Shown here in pieces: positions 7,610 to 14,999 of a DNA stretch of 64,000 nucleotides. A program made the translations under genes and the position numbers. Source of the stretch: Eubacterium sp. OM08-24 (GTDB taxonomy: Bacteria; Bacillota; Clostridia; Oscillospirales; Acutalibacteraceae); contig NZ_QSTA01000001.1 of assembly GCF_003438075.1 (NCBI RefSeq), positions 806,001 to 870,000 on the forward strand. The letters run 5' to 3'. Every line of letters begins with the position of its first letter. Position 1 is the first letter of the stretch. The notes beneath the pieces were generated by a model, which saw only the letters and a list, made by a program, of their open reading frames with translations, was not told the origin of the DNA and did no database searches.

Positions 7610-7701
7610 GGAGATGTACCCAAGTGGCTGAAGGGTCTGGCTTCGAACACCAGTAGGTCGGTAACTCCGACGCGAGAGTTCAAATCTCTCCATCTCCGCC
7701 A
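7610..7701 (+). tRNA. tRNA-Ser(CGA)
   Basis: A 92-nt class II tRNA. The acceptor stem GGAGATG pairs with CATCTCC, followed by G and an encoded CCA. The D arm is CCC...GGG. The anticodon loop TTCGAAC gives anticodon CGA, reading UCG serine codons. A long variable arm GTCGG/CCGAC and T arm GAGAGTTCAAATCTCTC complete the fold. The innermost anticodon-stem pair appears to be a C-A mismatch. Confidence 0.95.
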
Positions 7702-7744
7702 AAAGAGACAAACAAGTCTAAAAAGCTTGTTTGTCTCTTTTTTA
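7702..7744 (+). terminator. Terminator of tRNA-Ser
   Basis: A perfect 15-bp stem (7702-7716 with 7726-7740) followed by a T run. Confidence 0.9.
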
Positions 7745-7940
7745 TCCCACGAATAATCAAATATTATGTGTTTTGGAGCGATTTTAATAGAAAATCGCTC
7801 CATTTTTATGTTTAAATCAAAGATCAACTGAACTAACTCACTAATATGTAGGTTTTGCTTTTTTGCAATCCCACTAATATTTGTGTTTTATATTGAAACC
7901 TTACTTCAAACATATTATAATTAGAAAGGAAACAAAATCT

Positions 7941-8366
7941 ATGAAATTATCATTAATCGAATCCCGACTTTTCGGAAGAATCTGTTATGGCTTTAAGAGA
8001 GACAAATATGGATTTGTTGAAATCGTGCCCGAACAGGCTGAAGTTGTAAAAACTATTTTCAGAATGTACAGAGAAGAAAATAGTTTAGAGGATATCCAAA
8101 AATACCTATTAAGCCGCTCCATTTTCTCTCCGTCCGGAAAGGTAAAATGGAGCAGAGATGTTCTCAACAAACTTCTTAATAATGGGAAATACACAAGAGG
8201 TATTATTGATTTTGAAGAATACTGCGAAGTGTATTTTTTAAAAGAAGGAAATTGTCGGAATCCTAACAAAGCGAGCGTGAAGAAAACATATGCCGAGAGC
8301 AACGAAAGAAGAACTGGAATGGGCATACGCAGTGACACGGGAGAAATTTTTAGAGCGTGTGAATAA
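7941..8366 (+). CDS. Recombinase-domain protein lacking the catalytic resolvase domain
   Basis: About 115 N-terminal residues resemble the Recombinase (PF07508-type) domain of large serine recombinases: LFGRICYGFKRDKYGFVEIV, QAEVVKTIFRMYREENSLED and KVKWSRDVLNKLLNNGKYTR. The catalytic Ser domain is absent. The tail after KASVKKTYAESNE reads into the next gene in another frame and looks non-native. The ATG at 7941 follows AAAGGA. Small proteins with only this domain occur in clostridial mobile elements; alternatively this is a truncated integrase. It lies just downstream of tRNA-Ser, a common integration target. It is unlikely to be an active recombinase by itself. Confidence 0.65.
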   Translation: MKLSLIESRLFGRICYGFKRDKYGFVEIVPEQAEVVKTIFRMYREENSLEDIQKYLLSRSIFSPSGKVKWSRDVLNKLLNNGKYTRGIIDFEEYCEVYFLKEGNCRNPNKASVKKTYAESNERRTGMGIRSDTGEIFRACE

Positions 8367-8898
8367 GAAGTTTCCCATCAAGGCTGATGATTGGAACCGT
8401 TATTTAGACGGCATCTTTGAACTGATTTCAAATGACGAAGCACCACTGTATGAGCCAAAAATGAATGCGTATTTAGAAGAAACTGTAGCAAAGTATCTGC
8501 ATCCGTCCGATGATTATGTTTCATTAACGGAAATAGCACGAAAATATGATGCAGCCAATCCGAGTTACCTAATACAAAGCTGACTGAGAAGCCGCAACAC
8601 GGTTGAGTTTCTGGCAACATGGGAAAGAAAACATAATTCGAATTTTAATGAAGATGCTTTTCGAAGAATAACAGTCGATGCCAAAACTCCGCAGTTCACC
8701 TTGACGCCAAAGAAATGGATTGACCTGACAAATGCTATTGGCATAATATCCAAGCAAGGTAAAAGCGGCGGGACAATGGCACATCCGTTTATTGCTTGCG
8801 ATTTTGAGATGTGGAATGATGCAGAGTTCAGATTTGAAGTAGTGAAGTTTTTCACAAGTTCCGAAATGGAGATTTTTGATTCAGATAATGCTGAGTAA
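8290..8898 (+). pseudogene. KilA-N domain protein interrupted by an in-frame TGA
   Basis: One reading frame spans 8290-8898 apart from a TGA at 8581-8583. Upstream is YVSLTEIARKYDAANPSYLI, and downstream of the stop come LRSRNTVEFLATWERKHN, FTLTPKKWIDLTNAIGI and GGTMAHPFIACDFEMW. These are consecutive parts of the KilA-N DNA-binding domain found in phage and accessory proteins. The TGA stands where the family normally has Trp (Q-S-W-L-R), so a single TGG to TGA change explains it. Translation probably yields only a 97-residue fragment. The start overlaps the end of the recombinase-like gene. Confidence 0.8.
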
Positions 8899-8952
8899 AA
8901 GCTGATGTACCGTATTTGGGATTTACAGGATTTTATTAAGGAGTTGATAATA

Positions 8953-10185
8953 ATGTCTGACTATCTATTTCCGGCATTGCAAAAATACTATAGTGCGCTA
9001 AATTCCCTGGAGCGATTTAACAAGGAAGCCAATTTTTTTGATAATATATCTGCCCTCGATAGTTTTTTCTCTGAGTATAGGAATGTCACATTTGTATTGC
9101 AAAAATCTATTGCACACACAGATTATAAAACTATTTATGAAAAGAACAGAGAAGAATACCTTTCATCTTGTAGGTGGATGATTGATAAAAGAAATGAAAC
9201 GACGAAAGAGCACCCGTTTCAGCTTGTAAAGCAAATTGATATTCTAGTTTTCTTCCCGTTTGCTGGAATGCATGTGTTAAGTAAGACCTTTTCCGTTGAA
9301 AATGATGTGAAATTATCCGACCTCTTGGATGACTTGAAAAGTTTTTTTGTCAGTGTTAATCCAAATGAAATTTTTTTCTCTTCCGAGTTTTCTTTCTATG
9401 ATAAAACTAGTAAAGAAGATGTATATGAAAAAATAATTGATGGAATACATAGCATGTCATGTTTTTTGAAAGCTATGTATAAAGAGGTAGGAGAACATAG
9501 TAAACTATCTGACATGATTATAGAAAAAATTTCCAAATTAAAGTTTTCACAAATCCCAAGAGACATGTATTTAATTAACGATTATGTATATTATCCTCAA
9601 AAGAATAAATTCGAGCGAGCAGAAAGATATGCAATGATAATGCATTCTGGTGATAAAAGAGATCGTGTGCGTATTCCGCTAAGCAATTTTAATCGCCATC
9701 CACTGTATTCGAAGATGGGAGACGATTATTTCAACAAGTTTGTATTAATGAATGTCGTAATTGGGACAACGAATCTTATGCCAACTTTTATGATAGTTTT
9801 TAGCGATAGTACGTTTGAACTTGACTCCTTCAATGGTGGACTTAAAACAACAATATATAGAAAAGTTAATGAGGTTGCAACACGTATTGCCAAAGAGGAT
9901 ATCGTTGCAGTATATTTCATGATGACATATACAATGCTCCCTTTGAAAGAAGAATATCTGCAAATGACTTCCAAAGAGCGTTTGGCTCTTAGTAATGATG
10001 ATGTGCTGACTTTTATGGAAGTTACTATCACATCGAGTGAGAGGGAGTGCTATTTTGAGCAAACTAAAATTCAGGACAGGAAATATATATTTAACCAGAT
10101 ATTTAATCATGCTTCCTCATTAAATATAGGGAAAATGAATATGAGACCAATAGTAGAAGCTTTTAAAGCTAAAAGCATAGAATGA
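8953..10185 (+). CDS. Unknown accessory protein with a HEPN-like RNx6H motif
   Basis: I do not recognise a named family for this 410-residue protein. The ATG at 8953 has AAGGAG nine nt upstream and is preferred over 8905. It has no signal peptide or obvious membrane helix. Near residues 80-87 is RNETTKEH, following a helical segment with SSCRWMIDK. This fits the R-x4-6-H pattern of HEPN ribonucleases, in which an Asn often follows the Arg. The rest is mixed alpha/beta with aromatic-rich segments. Base composition is more AT-rich than the flanking core genes, and its neighbours are a recombinase fragment and a KilA-N pseudogene, so it is probably horizontally acquired. A role in phage defence is possible but is inference. 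Confidence 0.6.
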   Translation: MSDYLFPALQKYYSALNSLERFNKEANFFDNISALDSFFSEYRNVTFVLQKSIAHTDYKTIYEKNREEYLSSCRWMIDKRNETTKEHPFQLVKQIDILVFFPFAGMHVLSKTFSVENDVKLSDLLDDLKSFFVSVNPNEIFFSSEFSFYDKTSKEDVYEKIIDGIHSMSCFLKAMYKEVGEHSKLSDMIIEKISKLKFSQIPRDMYLINDYVYYPQKNKFERAERYAMIMHSGDKRDRVRIPLSNFNRHPLYSKMGDDYFNKFVLMNVVIGTTNLMPTFMIVFSDSTFELDSFNGGLKTTIYRKVNEVATRIAKEDIVAVYFMMTYTMLPLKEEYLQMTSKERLALSNDDVLTFMEVTITSSERECYFEQTKIQDRKYIFNQIFNHASSLNIGKMNMRPIVEAFKAKSIE

Positions 10186-10197
10186 AAAAGCTTACAT

Positions 10198-10208
10198 GAG
10201 TTCAAATC
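10198..10208 (+). repeat. 11-nt copy of the tRNA-Ser T-arm sequence
   Basis: GAGTTCAAATC here is identical to 7676-7686 inside tRNA-Ser. The two copies bracket the AT-rich recombinase/KilA-N/HEPN-like block of about 2.5 kb in direct orientation. This could be an attachment-site remnant, but a match of this length could arise by chance. Confidence 0.3.
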
Positions 10209-10254
10209 AAGACAGCGAAAACGCAAAAACATCTCTATTGTCTTGTCTTCACAA

Positions 10255-10287
10255 AAGCACTCGAGCAATCGGGTGCTTATTTTTTTT
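10255..10287 (+). terminator. Terminator downstream of the HEPN-like gene
   Basis: A 10-bp stem with one G-T pair (AAGCACTCGA / TCGGGTGCTT) followed by a T-rich tract. Confidence 0.8.
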
Positions 10288-10323
10288 GGTAAAATGCGAA
10301 AAACGGCTTATTTGCTATGTTTT

Positions 10324-10521
10324 TCAATCACTCAGCCGATGCTTTTTGAGTGCCGTCTGTGCCGTTTCAAGCTGTGATTTGTAATTATCTCTTGCGGTTG
10401 TGATTTTTTCAACCTCTGCAACAGTCTTGTAATTTGCAAGCACCGCCTTGTCAAAATCCGCTTTTTTCTCTTCGGGTACGGTAATACCGATTTCAGAGAG
10501 AAGTGTGTGTATATTCTTCAT
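10324..10521 (-). pseudogene. Truncated phage GP20-like scaffold protein
   Basis: A 65-residue frame beginning MKNIHTLLSEIGITVPEEKK and continuing with ARDNYKSQLETAQTALK. This is the N-terminal coiled-coil of phage minor structural GP20 scaffolding proteins, usually 150-200 residues long. The sequence after TALK is unrelated and ends at once, so the gene is cut off. It marks the downstream edge of a prophage remnant. The downstream AT-rich island begins within about 130 bp and may have been inserted here. Confidence 0.65.
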
Positions 10522-10605
10522 AATAAAATCCTTTCTGCATAGCTTGTATTCCGCTTTGCCTGCGGTAGAAATTCAGCCGTATAAACCTGCGGCAGGGTAA
10601 AATAA

Positions 10606-10636
10606 AAGCACCTGTGCAGTCACAACACAAGTGCTT
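10606..10636 (-). terminator. Hairpin terminator after small phage gene
   Basis: Stem AAGCACCTGTG / CACAAGTGCTT with one mismatch, overlapping the stop codon of the 54-residue gene and followed on the minus strand by TTTTATTTT. Confidence 0.6.
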
Positions 10637-10799
10637 AATCAGCAATATTTTTATTTTTGGTATCCTGTACAGCAACCGCAAAGCCTCTGCCCATAAGGCT
10701 TTCCGCTCGTTCCTTGGTACATTCAAAAACCTCGTTTACTGGTCTGTTTATAGAGCCGTTCATCTTATCGTTGAACGATACTACTACCTTTACTTTCAT
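10635..10799 (-). CDS. Small phage-type protein (54 aa)
   Basis: A short minus-strand frame from ATG at 10797-10799 with GAGGTGATAAA upstream. It encodes MKVKVVVSFNDKMNGSINRP, then EVFECTKERAESLMGRGFAV. Short proteins of this pattern occur in the structural regions of clostridial prophages, often near scaffold and capsid genes. The function is unknown. It lies between the GP20 fragment and YjcQ-like gene on the same strand. Confidence 0.6.
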   Translation of the reverse strand: MKVKVVVSFNDKMNGSINRPVNEVFECTKERAESLMGRGFAVAVQDTKNKNIAD

Positions 10800-10828
10800 T
10801 TTATCACCTCATTTCGGATTTAGGGTAT

Positions 10829-10858
10829 TAAAAAAGCACTCAGCTTGTGCTAAGTGCT
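10829..10858 (-). terminator. Terminator of the YjcQ-like gene
   Basis: On the minus strand, AGCACTTAGC-acaa-GCTGAGTGCT (one G-T pair) is followed directly by TTTTTT. Confidence 0.8.
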
Positions 10859-10868
10859 AATAATAAAC

Positions 10869-11192
10869 TTATAAACCTGGTGTAATTTCTTTTATTCCCT
10901 TTGCGGTTTTATACATTCTTTGCATTATTGTATTTTCCGAAAGATATTCAAGTCCTTTGAGTGTAATGCGAATACCCTGATTATCAACTACTGTTCCACC
11001 GGTAACATCTTCATACACTCTAATTCCTTTTATATAGCCAATATCTGCCATCATTTCAAGATACCTTGCCCAACGCTCTTTGCTTATTTCAAGCGTATTG
11101 TGGTCGATTTGTGCTAAATCAAACTCCGGACAATCCATTGCTTTTTCCAAAGTTCGCAGTATCTTATAAATGCACTTAAAATTATCGTTCAT
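10869..11192 (-). CDS. YjcQ-family phage protein
   Basis: A 107-residue winged-helix-like protein: MNDNFKCIYKILRTLEKAMD, then ERWARYLEMMADIGYIKGI and IRITLKGLEYLSENTIMQRM. The layout matches the YjcQ family of Bacillus and clostridial prophages, which resembles a small winged-helix domain. Its role is not established. GAGG precedes the ATG. It is part of the minus-strand prophage remnant. Confidence 0.75.
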   Translation of the reverse strand: MNDNFKCIYKILRTLEKAMDCPEFDLAQIDHNTLEISKERWARYLEMMADIGYIKGIRVYEDVTGGTVVDNQGIRITLKGLEYLSENTIMQRMYKTAKGIKEITPGL

Positions 11193-11223
11193 TATAAATC
11201 CTCACTGTTTTTATGTATTAACT

Positions 11224-11409
11224 CTAAGGTAAATCTTCCTCGTATTTATAACCATTATTGCATTCTCGAAGTTTTTTCACATCGACAGGTCCCCATATAT
11301 ATTCCTTAGGGATTCCATCTGGAAATGCTTTGCAAATCAACGGGGCATTTTTATCTGTCTGTTCAATGCAATTTTTGCAACATGGACAATCAGCAATTAT
11401 TACAGACAC
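11224..11409 (-). CDS. Small cysteine-rich protein downstream of zincin gene
   Basis: About 61 residues with ADCPCCKNCIE near the start and further Cys in LICKAFPDG and KKLRECNNG. The arrangement suggests a small zinc-binding fold. I recognise no named family, although short proteins with a CKAFPDGIP segment are common in clostridial accessory regions. GTG at 11407-11409 is preferred because AAAGGTGG lies 8 nt upstream; another GTG at 11421 is in frame. The start overlaps the stop of the zincin gene (TAGTG), so the two are translationally coupled. An antidote role to the zincin domain is speculation based on order. Confidence 0.55.
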   Translation of the reverse strand: MSVIIADCPCCKNCIEQTDKNAPLICKAFPDGIPKEYIWGPVDVKKLRECNNGYKYEEDLP

Positions 11410-12278
11410 TATTTTTTCCACCTTTCAATAAATTCATTTACAAGATTTTGTTCATCTGCGTTTAAGGCTCCGCCACATCTTTTTTTAGCAAAAGCTTCAG
11501 CAATACATTCAGAGCCATCCAAAGACGCATTTGCATACTTGGAAACACCAAAAATATATCGTTCTGCAACCTCTTTGTTTCTCAACAAATAACCTGTATA
11601 TGTACTAACATCTTGAAATGTCATAATATGAGCGAGCTCGTGTGAAATCAAACCCTCTACGCTATTTGAAGCCAATACTCCTTTGTCATAATTTTTTAAA
11701 ATTCTCTTTTGGAAATTCTCTTGTGAGCCCATAAAATCATAATTAGTGTTAATGACTAAGTGTTTTATTAAGCTACCGTCACTACCACGAATAGGCTGAA
11801 ATTGGAACGGTACGTTTTTATCAGATTCTCCAAGGGGCTTTGATACAATTTCATCTATATGAACATCATACTCTGCAGTTACCGAATCAATAGATTTAGA
11901 TATTAATTCTTTTGTTTCAGGGGACATAGATTTAATTGTATTGGTTTCCGTCGGCAATTCTACTTTTTTTATTATACTATATTTAGAGAATTTTGCAACA
12001 TTTTTAGCGGTGATTTTATTAACACTCTCTGCCTTTTTCGGGAGCTTTGAGCCTAAGGCGTTTTTGCCGCCAACCGTTACCCTGTCCCATTGTTGAGAAA
12101 GTCCGACGCTTTTTGAGAAGTTCACATATTCATCGGAAGTTTTTACATATCTTGCACGAGCGTTAATTATTGCTTGCTCGTCAGCCCCGCCCTCCTCAAG
12201 CAGTTTTATTTTCTGCCGCTGTGCCCGGCACATCTGCCCAAAACTTTTCGCATATCTCGCTTGCCACAAGTGCGTCAT
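11409..12278 (-). CDS. MuF-like phage head protein C-terminus with a zincin domain
   Basis: The first 16 residues read through the end of rusA in another frame and look non-native. From about residue 18, CRAQRQKIKLLEEGGADEQA and YVNFSKSVGLSQQWDRV resemble the tail of the phage MuF/minor head morphogenesis domain. A linker at about 75-125 leads to a C-terminal metallopeptidase-like domain with SHELAHIMT (HExxH at 213-217) and a likely third ligand Glu in SECIAEAFAK (257 or 261). MuF proteins with C-terminal zincin or other toxin domains are known phage-encoded polymorphic toxins. The N-terminal MuF portion is missing, so this is a deletion product and may not be well expressed. Confidence 0.65.
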   Translation of the reverse strand: MTHLWQARYAKSFGQMCRAQRQKIKLLEEGGADEQAIINARARYVKTSDEYVNFSKSVGLSQQWDRVTVGGKNALGSKLPKKAESVNKITAKNVAKFSKYSIIKKVELPTETNTIKSMSPETKELISKSIDSVTAEYDVHIDEIVSKPLGESDKNVPFQFQPIRGSDGSLIKHLVINTNYDFMGSQENFQKRILKNYDKGVLASNSVEGLISHELAHIMTFQDVSTYTGYLLRNKEVAERYIFGVSKYANASLDGSECIAEAFAKKRCGGALNADEQNLVNEFIERWKK

Positions 12279-12573
12279 CTGTCCAAAATCCGCAGAGCGT
12301 CATACAGCCTTTGAGTATTTTTTGTAGGTTATCTGTGCCAGGCTTTGTAATACGATACTCACCGTCTTTGTGTCTGCCTTTTGGAAAAAGCCGACTTACC
12401 CTCAGCCTTACACCGCTATCATACGGCTTTGACGGTCTGTGCTGTTTTAGATGAGCCACAAGTAAAGCCTTAGCCGATTTTATTCTCGGTGAATTGTAAA
12501 ATACCGGCTTGCCCCTAACGACCCTCACTCTGCGTTTCTGAACCGTTACAGTCGGCACTTTTTCCATTTTCAT
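12196..12573 (-). CDS. rusA: RusA-family Holliday-junction resolvase, decayed
   Basis: A 125-residue RusA-like endonuclease. YRITKPGTDNLQKILKGCM and FWTDDALVASEICEKFW match the active-site region. In RusA the first motif is D-x-D-N; here the first Asp position appears to be Gly (PGTDN), leaving Asp81 and Asp99/100. The natural ending after WADVPG is replaced by a short frame-shifted tail that overlaps the MuF remnant. No strong ribosome-binding site precedes the ATG. With one acidic residue changed and the C-terminus swapped, activity is doubtful. Confidence 0.7.
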   Translation of the reverse strand: MKMEKVPTVTVQKRRVRVVRGKPVFYNSPRIKSAKALLVAHLKQHRPSKPYDSGVRLRVSRLFPKGRHKDGEYRITKPGTDNLQKILKGCMTLCGFWTDDALVASEICEKFWADVPGTAAENKTA

Positions 12574-12592
12574 AAAAAATTATGTTACTGCT

Positions 12593-13447
12593 TTATCCAT
12601 AGTAAAACCTCTGATTTTTGCTTTTATCCTTTGAAATGTAAATCTTATGCGTTCTTGTCATTTCGGCTATGCGGCTGCCTAATGCCTCGTCAATCGCCGC
12701 AATTTCGTTTATGGAAAGCTCGGAGCTTATCACTGTTGGCAGCTGCTCGTTGTAGCGGTGGTTTATGATTTTAAAGGTTGTATTCACATCGGCATTGCTT
12801 ATTCCCTCGCCACTGCGTGTCTTGAAAAAATCGTCAATATACAGCACATCGGCATTTTTTACATTGCTCATAAGTTTTTCGTACTGCTCGGCGTTTGTCA
12901 CCGCCTGCTTGATTGCCGTTATGTCGTCGCCCCAAAGCATATACCTTGCCGTCCTGCCCTGCTTTAACAGCGAACCGACTATTGCTGTGCAGATATGCGT
13001 TTTTCCGCAGCCCGACTGACCGCCGATGTAAAACCAATCTACGGGATTTGTTGCGAAATCCTCGGCGCATTTCTTTATGTAAGCCTGCCATTCGCTCTTG
13101 ACAATATATGTTCCGAAATTGTACCTTTCAATCAGCCTTGCAAGTCCGCTTTTCTTAATTCTCTTAAGCTCTACTCTCACCTTTAAGCACTCGCAGGGTC
13201 GGCTAACCACCTCAAAGGTTTCTGTACCGCAAAAATCCCTTTTTACTGTGCTGTATATCGTACCCTTGTTTTTGCATTTATCGCAGTCATAGCCTGTCAG
13301 CCTGCCTGTTTGCGCATTAAAAATATCCGCCTCTCGCTGTGCCTTTTCCTCTGCCGTAAGCTCAGAGTACAACCTCGCCTGTGTTAAACGCTCCTGTGCT
13401 CCGTCTTTTGGCAGGTACTTTTGAATTATTCTTTCGTATGCCGTCAA
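12593..13447 (-). CDS. Phage DnaC-like helicase loader ATPase
   Basis: An AAA+ replication protein that would load the replicative helicase. An N-terminal zinc-binding section (CDKCKNKGT plus a later CEC) precedes the ATPase. Walker A is GGQSGCGKTH and Walker B VLYIDDFFKT; sensor-like ISSELSINEI and GSRIAEM follow. TTG at 13447 is preferred, since AGGAG lies 8 nt upstream and gives the usual MTAYERI start; ATG at 13453 and GTG at 13456 are also in frame. The start overlaps the upstream DUF4373 gene by about 85 nt, the tight packing expected in a phage replication module. Confidence 0.85.
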   Translation of the reverse strand: MTAYERIIQKYLPKDGAQERLTQARLYSELTAEEKAQREADIFNAQTGRLTGYDCDKCKNKGTIYSTVKRDFCGTETFEVVSRPCECLKVRVELKRIKKSGLARLIERYNFGTYIVKSEWQAYIKKCAEDFATNPVDWFYIGGQSGCGKTHICTAIVGSLLKQGRTARYMLWGDDITAIKQAVTNAEQYEKLMSNVKNADVLYIDDFFKTRSGEGISNADVNTTFKIINHRYNEQLPTVISSELSINEIAAIDEALGSRIAEMTRTHKIYISKDKSKNQRFYYG

Positions 13448-14198
13448 CCTCATCACTCCTCTTTAATAACCAACGGTCTATATAGTTTTTTATATCATCA
13501 AGCGATTTTCTGCTGTCGGGGTGCAGTTCAAAATACTTAGACATCTTTACGAGTTCGTTTTCAACATCAATCAATGTGTAAATATTTTTTAAATTATTCA
13601 ACTGAGAAAATGTCACTTGATAATCACTTTCATCTTTCAACAATAAAGAAATAAAAACATCGGTTTTCTTTTCTTTTTCTTTTATTTTATTTACTTTTAT
13701 TTGTGGCATATTTGTTGCAGAAACTTCGGTTTCTGTTGCAATAACCTTAGTTTCTGTTGCAGAAACACCGTTTTTGGGTGCATTTATTAAAGCCGCCTCG
13801 CAATTTTCTTTTCCGAGCAGCCAAAATTTTGATTTATCCACCTTGTTCCTAACAGTCACTGAATCGTAGCGTCGCTGAATTCCGACAGAGGTCATAACAT
13901 TTTGCCGCAGGAGGTCTTTGTCAAATAAGCCTATATCCGCACAATAATCTATAACTTGTCCCACAAGGTTTTTGTTTTTAATCCATTTAGCACCAATGTC
14001 CCTGCACAAAGTCAAACACACCTGTTGTAAAGGCACATCAAGAAAATACCCGTTTTCGTAAACATACTGCAAACAGAAGTCGTATATCGTGTATCCCAAC
14101 GGCCCGTATTGATTTAACAGATCCATTATTTTAAAATCGTTTCTCCTGTTTGTGTCTGACGGGTAATAGTCCAAGCCTTTTTTAGCCGGTCTTGCCAT
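13362..14198 (-). CDS. Phage replication-associated protein, DUF4373 (Lin1244/Lin1753-like)
   Basis: About 278 residues. The N-terminus MARPAKKGLDYYPSDTNRRN, then YGPLGYTIYDFCLQYVYENGYFL, is the DUF4373 domain, a winged-helix fold near phage helicase loaders and probably acting as a replication initiator. A Thr/Lys-rich linker follows, and the C-terminus is rich in Lys/Arg. ATG at 14198 has AGGA nine nt upstream; two upstream in-frame starts (14204, 14207) have poorer spacing. It is the first gene of the prophage remnant on this strand. Confidence 0.8.
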   Translation of the reverse strand: MARPAKKGLDYYPSDTNRRNDFKIMDLLNQYGPLGYTIYDFCLQYVYENGYFLDVPLQQVCLTLCRDIGAKWIKNKNLVGQVIDYCADIGLFDKDLLRQNVMTSVGIQRRYDSVTVRNKVDKSKFWLLGKENCEAALINAPKNGVSATETKVIATETEVSATNMPQIKVNKIKEKEKKTDVFISLLLKDESDYQVTFSQLNNLKNIYTLIDVENELVKMSKYFELHPDSRKSLDDIKNYIDRWLLKRSDEVDGIRKNNSKVPAKRRSTGAFNTGEVVL

Positions 14199-14348
14199 AG
14201 ACATCAATCCTATTCAATTTAGTTTTTTAGTTTAATTTTATTTGTTTTAATTTTTATTTGCTTAATTATTCGCTCGTTTAATTCGTTCATTCGTTTTTAT
14301 TTATGATTTGGATTTATAATTAAAAATCCCCCTATATCTATTATAGAA

Positions 14349-14754
14349 CATTTGTTTGCATATTTCAAGAGCAACTTTTTCGCCCAAATCTTACCGTAAC
14401 GCAGATAATCGGCATAAAACCGCACAATGATAATTTTGAAAACTATTACGAAAACATTGACATTATCAGCAAGGTTTACCCTGTGTTTTTAAGCGATACC
14501 GATTATCATGCTTATTACTACTATGACAAGGTAATGGAAAACTCTATGTTCCCACTTACCCTGGTAAGCGACAACTATACGCTTATGATTTCTTATGACC
14601 TGAAATACGCAAGCCGTCAATTTTCAAACTGAACGAATGTGGCTTTGCAAAACCGTTTTATGATTTTGCCTCGCATTTATGCGATACGGATATGGTGCTT
14701 TCAAATGACGAGAGCATAGAATTTATTGAAAACTGCATAAAAGACATACTATGA
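14349..14754 (+). pseudogene. Remnant of an unidentified regulator-like gene
   Basis: The plus strand shows a long open stretch without start codon: TQIIGIKPHNDNFENYYENI, then YHAYYYYDKVMENSMFPLTL and MISYDLKYA, ending at TGA 14630-14632. A second frame picks up just before this with KLNECGFAKPFYDFASHLCD and ends at TGA 14752-14754. The two pieces look like internal and terminal parts of one larger protein after deletion and frameshift. The pattern is reminiscent of C-terminal domains of large XRE-type regulators, but I cannot name the family. A terminator follows directly. Confidence 0.55.
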
Positions 14755-14760
14755 CAAGCG

Positions 14761-14789
14761 GGTGTTGCTTTTTCGGCAACACCTTTTTT
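14761..14789 (+). terminator. Terminator after the regulator remnant
   Basis: GGTGTTGC / GCAACACC stem followed by a T run. It separates the decayed region from the V-ATPase operon. Confidence 0.85.
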
Positions 14790-14899
14790 ATTATAATTTT
14801 AAATAAATAAATCATAATAACAGCATAATGCTTAATTTGCGAGAGCATAAATATTTTGCAGAAATTTTGAAAACATATGCAAATTTTTGTGTAAGTTGA

Positions 14900-14928
14900 T
14901 TGATTTTTTTAAAAAAATATGTTATAGT
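14900..14928 (+). promoter_or_regulatory. Promoter of the V-ATPase operon
   Basis: TTGATT (14900-14905) and TATAGT (14923-14928) with 17-bp spacing, about 70 bp before the first gene. The spacer is an A/T tract. Confidence 0.6.
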
Positions 14929-14999
14929 CTAAGAATAGATAACAAAACAGCGGATTTTATTAAAAATATTTTATATACATTTAGCAAAGGAGGATATGA

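Noticed and set aside
8581..8583. TGA in the KilA-N gene as selenocysteine or host stop-codon reassignment
   Set aside because: The expected residue is Trp, no SECIS-like hairpin is evident, and neighbouring host genes end in normal TGA stops.
10493..10726. Minus-strand frame of 77 codons beginning MNVPRNERKALW
   Set aside because: It overlaps the better-supported 54-residue phage gene and a terminator, and shows no family resemblance.
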